Below are positions 21,978 to 27,850 of a stretch of 27,850 nucleotides of DNA, piece after piece. Source of the DNA: DASWTL01 sp036402155 (GTDB lineage: Bacteria > Bacteroidota > Bacteroidia > Sphingobacteriales > Sphingobacteriaceae); assembly GCA_036402155.1 (NCBI GenBank), contig DASWTL010000274.1, positions 1 through 27,850 on the forward strand. The letters are read 5' to 3'. The notes beneath the pieces were generated by a model. That model ran no database searches, was not told the DNA's origin, and was given only the letters and a program-made list of their open reading frames with translations. Every line of letters begins with the position of its first letter. The first letter of the stretch is position 1. A program made the translations under genes and the position numbers.

Positions 21978-23324
21978 ATGAATAGTTGGCCAAAATCTTT
22001 AGAGTTATTAAAAAGTAATGAGCAATGGATACCGGGAGGTGTTGTTTCATTAAACAGAAAATCTGATCCGAATATCTGTTTTACCAAAGGCCAGGGCAGC
22101 CGGGTATGGGATTTGGAAGGAAACGAATATATTGACTATCAGGCAGGATTTGCTGCTGCATTTCTTGGGCATAATGATCCCGATGTAAATGGTGCGGTAC
22201 AAAGGGCCCTGGAGGAGGATACGATCTTAATGGGAGCCGGACCTACTGACTTGGAGGGTAAGCTGGCTGAGTTATTTTGCCAATGTGTACCCACTGTTGA
22301 ACGGATTCAGTTGACCACTACCGGATCGGAGGCCACATATCATGCCATCCGAATTGCCCGGGCTGTTACCAGACGCGACCATGTTATTATTATGCAAGGT
22401 GGCTATAATGGGTGGCATAATGATGTGGCCGGGAATGTGATAAGTACACTTAACGATGTAGGACAAAGGGTTAGTCCGGGTGAATATCCATTTGATAGTT
22501 TGTCAGCCGGGATTCCGGAATGCCATAAATCACTGATCCATGTAATCAATTATAATGATCTCGATTCTGTTGAATATATAATCAAACGTCATCCTGTTGC
22601 CTGTATTATTTTAGAACCTATTCTTCAAAATATTGGCATCGTAAAACCTTTGCCCGGCTACCTGGAAGGGTTAAGAAAGCTGGCCGATGAAGATGGGTTC
22701 CTATTGGTTTTTGATGAAGTGAAAACCGGTTTCAGGCATGCGTTGGGGGGGTATCAGAGCATTTGCGGAGTAACGCCAGATCTCAGTACTTTTGGTAAGG
22801 CAGTTGCTAATGGTTATCCTATGGGCGTTATTGGAGGAAAAAAGAAGTATATGGATTATTTTGTACATCCCGAGAAAGCCGAACGTGTACTGATAGCAGG
22901 TACATTTAATGCGCATCCGTTAATCAGTGTTGCTGCAATTGCTACTCTTCAAAAGCTTGCCTCTTCAGAACACAGGGTTTATGAACATGTGAACGCACTT
23001 GGACAAAGGCTTGAAGATGGCTTGAACGAAATTTTCAATGCTTACGATTCACCGTTTTATATTGCACGTGAAGGTTCTGCATTCTGTGTTTACTTTATGG
23101 ATCATGCTCCGATTGACTTTCATGATGTAGCAGTAAATAACAATTTTGCACTTGACAAAGAATACAGGCTTAAACTTATTGAGAAAGGGGTATTTAATTT
23201 TCCTTTACCGATAAAACAGGGTAGCATATCATTCGCTCACAGCGTGCAGGATATTGATGAGACATTAGAAAATACACAGTTAGTAGTTAGCGATTTATTT
23301 AATAAGAAAAGTGTTTTAAGATAA
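21978..23324 (+). CDS. class-III PLP aminotransferase, glutamate-1-semialdehyde-aminomutase-like
   Basis: 448 residues. Fold-type I class-III layout: substrate-entry start (WIPGGVVSLNR, GSRVWDLEGNEYIDYQAGFAAAFLGH), phosphate-binding TTTGSEATYHAIRIARA, DEVKTGFR with the Asp that contacts the PLP ring nitrogen, the PLP lysine in STFGKAVANGYPMG, and a C-terminal small domain. It resembles HemL (GSA aminomutase), but the catabolic setting and the overlap with the dehydratase argue against a heme role. Transamination of an amino-polyol, amino sugar or beta/gamma-amino acid is more likely. The stop TAA shares its last base with the next gene's ATG (23324), showing tight coupling. Confidence 0.92.
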   Translation: MNSWPKSLELLKSNEQWIPGGVVSLNRKSDPNICFTKGQGSRVWDLEGNEYIDYQAGFAAAFLGHNDPDVNGAVQRALEEDTILMGAGPTDLEGKLAELFCQCVPTVERIQLTTTGSEATYHAIRIARAVTRRDHVIIMQGGYNGWHNDVAGNVISTLNDVGQRVSPGEYPFDSLSAGIPECHKSLIHVINYNDLDSVEYIIKRHPVACIILEPILQNIGIVKPLPGYLEGLRKLADEDGFLLVFDEVKTGFRHALGGYQSICGVTPDLSTFGKAVANGYPMGVIGGKKKYMDYFVHPEKAERVLIAGTFNAHPLISVAAIATLQKLASSEHRVYEHVNALGQRLEDGLNEIFNAYDSPFYIAREGSAFCVYFMDHAPIDFHDVAVNNNFALDKEYRLKLIEKGVFNFPLPIKQGSISFAHSVQDIDETLENTQLVVSDLFNKKSVLR

Positions 23325-24502
23325 TGAAGATCACAGCTATAGAAACAATGGTCTGCCATGCGAAAATGCGTAACTGGATTTTTGTAAAAGTAGTAACCGA
23401 TCAGCCAGGGCTTTGGGGATGGGGAGAAGCAACACTGGAATGGCATACACGCTCTGTTACAGGAGCTATTGAGGATCTTTCACAGCTGCTTATTGGAGAA
23501 GATCCCAGGCGCATTGAACATCTCTGGCAAATGATGTACCGGCAGCATTTCTGGCACGGTGATAACATCGTAAGAGGGACTGCAATGAGCGGGATTGATA
23601 TTGCCCTTTGGGATATTTTAGGTAAAATTCACGGTGTTCCATGTCACCAGCTTTGGGGCGGTCGTGTAAGGGATTACATACGTTTGTATTGTCATTTAGG
23701 TGGCGGGAAAATGGAAGATTTCTACCAAACCAAGCCGAATGACGCTAAACGCTTTGGAGAACTTGCACGGCAAGCCGTTGATGATGGCTTTACAGCCTTT
23801 AAATCAATGGCTGTGCCTGAAACAATGCCGCTTGAGGGGTTGAGGCCTATACATTATGCTGAAGCTTGTGTAAAAGAAATGCGCGAAGCGGTTGGAGATG
23901 ATATTGATATTATGGTTGATTGTCATGCTCGTCCAAGTCCCCGTATGGGAATGCTATTTGCTAAAGCACTTGAACCTTATGGATTGTATTTCTTTGAGGA
24001 ACCTTGCTGGCCTGAAACCATAGAGGATATTGCCTTAATACAACGTGCAGTAAAAACTCCGATAGCATCTGGTGAACGTCTGGTAGGTATTCACGCATTT
24101 CGGGAAATGTTTGAAAAACGCGCTGTAAGTGTTGTTCAACCTGATATAACGCATTGCGGAGGCCTGAGTGAAGTCCGCAGGATAGCAGCTATGGCTGACG
24201 CTTATCGTATTTCGATTGCTCCACACAACCCCCAGGGGCCGGTAAGTACCGCAGCTTCTATTGAATTCGGATTTGCTACGCCTTCCTACATTATTTGTGA
24301 AAATGTGCATAATGACGTTCCGTGGCGTACGGATGTGGTAAGCGAAGGTTTTACAGTAGAAAAGAAGGGAAGAATAGTGCGTCCGAATGAAAGACCCGGG
24401 TTGGGAATTGAAATAAATGAAAAAGAAATAAAAAAGCATCCGTTTAAGCAGGAAGTTTTACAAAGAACTTTCTATAAGGATGGAAGTGTTGGCGATTGGT
24501 AG
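23324..24502 (+). CDS. enolase-superfamily sugar-acid dehydratase (galactonate-dehydratase-like)
   Basis: 392 residues. An N-terminal capping domain (1-120, MKITAIETMVCHAK, GIDIALWDILGK) is followed by the barrel. Metal ligands are the Asp in MVDCHARPSP, the Glu in YFFEEP and the Glu in IASGERL; the acid/base His pair is in DCHAR and APHNPQGP. This D-x-H and A-P-H-N layout is that of galactonate, gluconate and mannonate-type dehydratases of the mandelate racemase group, which remove water from a sugar acid to give a 2-keto-3-deoxy acid. The exact stereochemistry of the substrate cannot be told. It overlaps the aminotransferase by 1 bp and is followed by the SDR after 14 bp. Confidence 0.92.
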   Translation: MKITAIETMVCHAKMRNWIFVKVVTDQPGLWGWGEATLEWHTRSVTGAIEDLSQLLIGEDPRRIEHLWQMMYRQHFWHGDNIVRGTAMSGIDIALWDILGKIHGVPCHQLWGGRVRDYIRLYCHLGGGKMEDFYQTKPNDAKRFGELARQAVDDGFTAFKSMAVPETMPLEGLRPIHYAEACVKEMREAVGDDIDIMVDCHARPSPRMGMLFAKALEPYGLYFFEEPCWPETIEDIALIQRAVKTPIASGERLVGIHAFREMFEKRAVSVVQPDITHCGGLSEVRRIAAMADAYRISIAPHNPQGPVSTAASIEFGFATPSYIICENVHNDVPWRTDVVSEGFTVEKKGRIVRPNERPGLGIEINEKEIKKHPFKQEVLQRTFYKDGSVGDW

Positions 24503-24516
24503 TTAAACAGCTGATT

Positions 24517-25284
24517 ATGGAGAAGTTATTTGAAAATAAAACGGTTATAATAAGTGGCGGTATGGGTGATATTGGCCGTGCAATGGCGGTAGAATTTGGT
24601 AAGCATGGAGCTAATGTAGCTTTATGCGGGTCTAGACCGGTTACCGTGGCAACTGAATTTTTAAACAGCATGACGCAATATCCTGTTTCCTGCACCTATC
24701 ACCAGGTTGATGTTACTGATGCGAAAGCGGTTCAGGACTGGGTAATGGAGATTGAAAATTCAATTGGTGTTCCTGATATCATTATTCCAAATGCCGCTAC
24801 GGTAACATTGGCAGGTATTCATGAGGTTACGCCGGAACAATGGTCCAGGGAGCTGCGGGTTAACCTGGACGGCGCCTTTCATCTTGCCCAAAGTGCGACA
24901 GCCCGTCTTCTTCACCACAAAAAGCCCGGCCGGGTAGCTTTTATCGGAAGCTGGGCGGGGTATACCCCTCATATACATATCCCGGCATATTGCGTATCTA
25001 AAGCGGGTATGCGAATGCTCTGTAAATGCATGGCCCTGGAGCTTGCACCTCATAATATCCTGGTAAATGAACTTGCTCCCGGTTATGTTGCTGCAGGTTT
25101 AAGTGGTGATATATGGGAGAAAAATCCGGGAACTGGTGAAATAGCCAGACAAAAAGTGCCAATAAAAAAGGTGATGAGTGCAGAACAGGTAGCTGAGCAG
25201 GTAATTTTCCTATGCCATCCAAATAATGTTCATATGACCGGCAGTACCATATTAATGGATGGCGGTTTATCGCTGTTGTCCTGA
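24517..25284 (+). CDS. short-chain dehydrogenase/reductase
   Basis: 255 residues from the ATG at 24517; a TTG at 24496 is in frame but would overlap the dehydratase. Classical SDR: cofactor loop GGMGDIGRA near residues 11-19 (a variant of TGxxxGxG), NAA near 90, and the catalytic triad S145, Y158 and K162 (IGSWAGYTPHIHIPAYCVSKAG). The family oxidises or reduces alcohols and ketones with NAD(P). In this operon it probably oxidises a sugar or polyol hydroxyl, or reduces the carbonyl made by the aminotransferase. The SDR stop is 9 bp from the next ATG. Confidence 0.93.
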   Translation: MEKLFENKTVIISGGMGDIGRAMAVEFGKHGANVALCGSRPVTVATEFLNSMTQYPVSCTYHQVDVTDAKAVQDWVMEIENSIGVPDIIIPNAATVTLAGIHEVTPEQWSRELRVNLDGAFHLAQSATARLLHHKKPGRVAFIGSWAGYTPHIHIPAYCVSKAGMRMLCKCMALELAPHNILVNELAPGYVAAGLSGDIWEKNPGTGEIARQKVPIKKVMSAEQVAEQVIFLCHPNNVHMTGSTILMDGGLSLLS

Positions 25285-25293
25285 TCTTTATGT

Positions 25294-26679
25294 ATGGAAA
25301 AAGATAATTACCCTACATACCGGAATCCTTCGTTTGCCGGATTAATTGGTGTTGCACAAGAAGATATTACACCACCGGCAGGAATATACGCCCGCAACTG
25401 GGGCGCTGCAAATCACGACGCTGCTGAAGGAATACATAGCCCGCTTATACTTGTATGCAATACTTTTCAATCATCCCGGGAGGCAAAACCTCTGATATTA
25501 ATTTCTGCGGATCTGGGTTGGTGGAAAAGTTCCGAAGATGAATGGTTTGTTCGTCAGGGAGTTTTAAAAACATTATCACTGGAACCCTACCAGTTAATGA
25601 TCTGTTTGTCACATACGCATGCAGGTCCCAGTTTATCCCGGAAGGATAAATTAAAACCCGGCGGTGAACACATCGAGCCGTACCTGCTTAAACTACAGGA
25701 ATGCGCTATAAATGCCATAAAAAGAGCATTATCAACTGCTGAACCCAGGATATTGAGCTGGAAATACGGAACATGCAGCCTGGCTGCGAACCGCGATTTG
25801 CCCGAATTGAACACCGAAAGGATTGTTGTAGGATTTAATCCCGAAAAGGAAGCCGACAATGCCTTATTGGTAGGTCGCATCACGGATGAAGAAGGACAAA
25901 TCATCGGCACAATTGTTAATTACGCTTGTCACCCTACTACTCTGGCCTGGGATAACAAGCTTATCTCGCCCGATTATATCGGAGCAATGCGTAAACTGGT
26001 AGAGTCAGAAACACATGCGCCATGTTTGTTTCTGCAGGGAGCTTCAGGAAACCTGGCCCCCCCTGAACAGTATGTTGGTGATGTTACCGTGGCTGAAAGT
26101 TATGGACGTCAGGTTGGATATGCCGTATTAGCTACGCTTCAGTCGATGCTGCCGCCTCAAATGGAGCTTGGGTTTAGCAACGTAGTTGAATCCGGCGCCC
26201 CATTGGCAGTCTGGAAGAAATCTTCCTACAATCCTTCAGCTGCGGTGTCATTCGAAATGATCAACATTGAATTTCCTCTTAAACCGCTTCCGTCGTTAAC
26301 CGAGATACAACAGCAATGGGAAGAATGTGAAGATCGTGTTATAAAAGAACGCCATTGGCGTAAGCTTAATATCCGAAAAGCTGTTGGCGATGCCGAAAAC
26401 GCTTGTGTTCCCCTCTGGATCTGGCGCCTTGGCAATTCATTTCTTGTCGGACAGCCTAATGAAGCATATTCAGATTTCCAAACAGAATTAAGGAAGGAAC
26501 TGACTCAATATGCAGTGGGAGTGATGAATGTTGTTAATGGACATATAGGATATTTGCCTGTAAATGAATTATATACTCATGATGTCTACGCGGTTTGGCA
26601 AACACCTTTCGCGCAAGGTTCTCTTGAGCTTCTTATTAAAACAGCTAAAAATAGTCTACATCAAATGATCAAAACATGA
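25294..26679 (+). CDS. neutral/alkaline ceramidase-like amidase, cytoplasmic short form
   Basis: 461 residues that match the catalytic domain of neutral ceramidases: GVAQEDITPPAG start, zinc-site motifs SHTHAGPS and NYACHPTTL, and GASGNLAPP at the position of the catalytic-loop motif. Classical secreted enzymes are about 650-780 residues with a signal peptide and a C-terminal beta-sandwich; this one has neither and should stay in the cytoplasm. Family members cleave an amide bond, releasing a fatty acid from ceramide. Between an SDR and a symporter, a small N-acyl compound is a more likely substrate than a lipid. The ATG at 25290 is out of frame and unused. The stop overlaps the symporter start (ATGA). 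Confidence 0.85.
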   Translation: MEKDNYPTYRNPSFAGLIGVAQEDITPPAGIYARNWGAANHDAAEGIHSPLILVCNTFQSSREAKPLILISADLGWWKSSEDEWFVRQGVLKTLSLEPYQLMICLSHTHAGPSLSRKDKLKPGGEHIEPYLLKLQECAINAIKRALSTAEPRILSWKYGTCSLAANRDLPELNTERIVVGFNPEKEADNALLVGRITDEEGQIIGTIVNYACHPTTLAWDNKLISPDYIGAMRKLVESETHAPCLFLQGASGNLAPPEQYVGDVTVAESYGRQVGYAVLATLQSMLPPQMELGFSNVVESGAPLAVWKKSSYNPSAAVSFEMINIEFPLKPLPSLTEIQQQWEECEDRVIKERHWRKLNIRKAVGDAENACVPLWIWRLGNSFLVGQPNEAYSDFQTELRKELTQYAVGVMNVVNGHIGYLPVNELYTHDVYAVWQTPFAQGSLELLIKTAKNSLHQMIKT

Positions 26680-27850
26680 ACTTAAAACTTACTGCGCTCG
26701 ATGCGGCTATTTTTGCAGTCTACATATTAGGTGTGATCGCTCTTGGAGTGTATGCATCCCGTAAAGGAAATAAGACGAAACGTGATTATTTTCTTGCCGG
26801 AGATAAACTTCCATGGTGGATGATCGGCGGCAGTATTATCGCTTCAAACATTAGCAGCCATCACCTGGTTGGCGCTATGGGTGTTGCTTATACCCGGGGT
26901 TTTGTTGCTATAGCAATAGAATGGGGTGCAATACTAATAGGTTTTAATGCTTTATTATGGATTTTCCTTCCTTTTTATATTCGGAACGGCTTTTATACCA
27001 TGCCGGAATTTTTACAAAAGCGGTTTGGCGGCGGAGCCCGTACCATTTACTCAATATTGGTTTTACTAACATACATCTTTGTTGAAATAGGAGCCGTATT
27101 ATATTTTGGTGCACTTTCTTTACACTCATTACTTGATATTCCAATGATGAGCAGTATAATCGTTCTTGCTATTGCTACAGGTATATATACTATTGCCGGG
27201 GGATTACGCGCTGTGATATGGACTGAAATGCTACAACTTGTGGTACTGGTAATGGGCGGCCTTGCATTGTCTTTTGCAACTATCAATGCCGCCGGCGGAA
27301 TGTCAGCGGTTATGGAAACATCCAAAGACTGGGACCTGATACTTCCGGCAGATGACCCTGATTTTCCATGGACGATGTATCTGGGAGGCGTTTTGTGTAT
27401 CAGTGTGTTTTATTGTGCTACGAACCAGTTTATCGTACAGCGGACACTGGCTGCAAAAAATGAATGGCATGCAAGGATGGGGGTGATCTTTGGTGATTAT
27501 TTAAAGTTTCTGGTTCCGCTTATTATCACCATTCCGGCACTTGTTGCTCCAAAGTTATTTCCAAACCTTGAAAAGCCTGATCTTCTGTTTCCTACATTAG
27601 TAGAAAATCTGCTGCCGGCTGGTTTAGTGGGCCTGGTTATGGCCGGACTGATAGCTGCGGTGATGTCTCATTTGTCGGGTGCAATAAACTCATGTACCAC
27701 TATACTGACAATAGATGTTTACTTACCATACTTTAAAAAGAATGCTAATGAAGCACAATCTGTAAGATTTGGACGACTATCAGGGGTTATTATCATCATT
27801 CTTGGAATTTTATGCACAGGTGTTTTGGTGCTTCATTCGGATAAACCGGT
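26676..27850 (+). CDS. sodium:solute symporter (SSS family), 3' end outside window
   Basis: The ATG at 26676 overlaps the amidase stop, and the frame stays open to the window end: 391 codons with no stop. The start NLKLTALDAAIFAVYILGVI is the first helix; DYFLAGDKLPWWMIGGSIIASNISSHHLVG is the SSS family signature; TIAGGLRAVIWTEMLQLVVL and AAVMSHLSGAINSCTTILTIDVY follow, the last being the helix-8 region that holds the Na2 site in sugar symporters. The layout resembles SGLT-type sugar or polyol carriers. It imports the operon's substrate across the inner membrane, driven by Na+. The substrate is not readable from sequence. More operon genes may lie beyond the edge. Confidence 0.93.
   Translation, partial: MNLKLTALDAAIFAVYILGVIALGVYASRKGNKTKRDYFLAGDKLPWWMIGGSIIASNISSHHLVGAMGVAYTRGFVAIAIEWGAILIGFNALLWIFLPFYIRNGFYTMPEFLQKRFGGGARTIYSILVLLTYIFVEIGAVLYFGALSLHSLLDIPMMSSIIVLAIATGIYTIAGGLRAVIWTEMLQLVVLVMGGLALSFATINAAGGMSAVMETSKDWDLILPADDPDFPWTMYLGGVLCISVFYCATNQFIVQRTLAAKNEWHARMGVIFGDYLKFLVPLIITIPALVAPKLFPNLEKPDLLFPTLVENLLPAGLVGLVMAGLIAAVMSHLSGAINSCTTILTIDVYLPYFKKNANEAQSVRFGRLSGVIIIILGILCTGVLVLHSDKP

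Noticed and set aside
1..27850. CRISPR arrays, tRNA or rRNA genes, insertion sequences, integrases
   Set aside because: None seen on either strand; no regularly spaced repeats, transposase motifs or clover-leaf sequences were recognised.

Overview
The window (27,850 bp, roughly 40% G+C by eye) looks like chromosomal DNA of a Bacteroidota bacterium, most likely in the Sphingobacteriales/Chitinophagales area. Shine-Dalgarno sequences are weak, -7 boxes resemble TAnnTTTG, and the family content fits (short GT35 phosphorylase, tandem-domain UspA proteins, a receiver-Crp/Fnr fusion, the small protein family often mislabelled PRPP synthetase). The taxon is an inference. I saw no rRNA, tRNA, CRISPR array or intact mobile element.

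Region 1 (1-19,113) is a stress and energy island. It holds four UspA-type proteins (the first cut by the window start), a lone receiver protein, two paralogous coiled-coil proteins, an Hsp20, a small unknown ORF, a Ca2+/Na+ antiporter with an apparent frameshift overlapping a Ca2+ P-type ATPase, a receiver-Crp/Fnr fusion with its PAS histidine kinase, a three-BON protein, PEP synthase, a short alpha-glucan phosphorylase that lacks the usual PLP lysine, and a LOG-family phosphoribohydrolase.

The main discovery is cis-regulatory. Five intergenic regions of the island carry a dyad, TGAY-N4-RTCA, whose core resembles the FNR/CRP site. There are 12 strict copies and 3 degenerate partners. They occur mostly as tandem pairs with centres exactly 22 bp apart. 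A -7-like box (TAnnTTTR, usually one mismatch) begins 29.5-30.5 bp beyond the promoter-proximal centre, as expected for activation from about -41.5 and -63.5. The pairs serve eight predicted promoters, including two divergent regions and the promoter of the receiver-Crp/Fnr gene itself. The fusion protein keeps the Glu and Arg of the Crp/Fnr recognition helix. The simplest model is a cytoplasmic PAS kinase that phosphorylates a Crp/Fnr-type response regulator, which switches on the whole island and itself: chaperone, Usp proteins, calcium efflux, glucan phosphorolysis and PEP synthesis.

Region 2 (19,383-27,850) is unrelated. An AraC-type regulator is followed by a 457-bp spacer with a large nested inverted repeat. 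After it comes a tight six-gene operon: a Tat-exported Gfo/Idh/MocA-like protein, a class-III (GSA-type) aminotransferase, a galactonate-dehydratase-like enolase-superfamily enzyme, an SDR dehydrogenase, a cytoplasmic ceramidase-like amidase and a sodium:solute symporter running off the window end. This looks like uptake and breakdown of an unidentified, possibly N-acylated, amino-polyol or amino-sugar-acid compound. The substrate cannot be read from the sequence.
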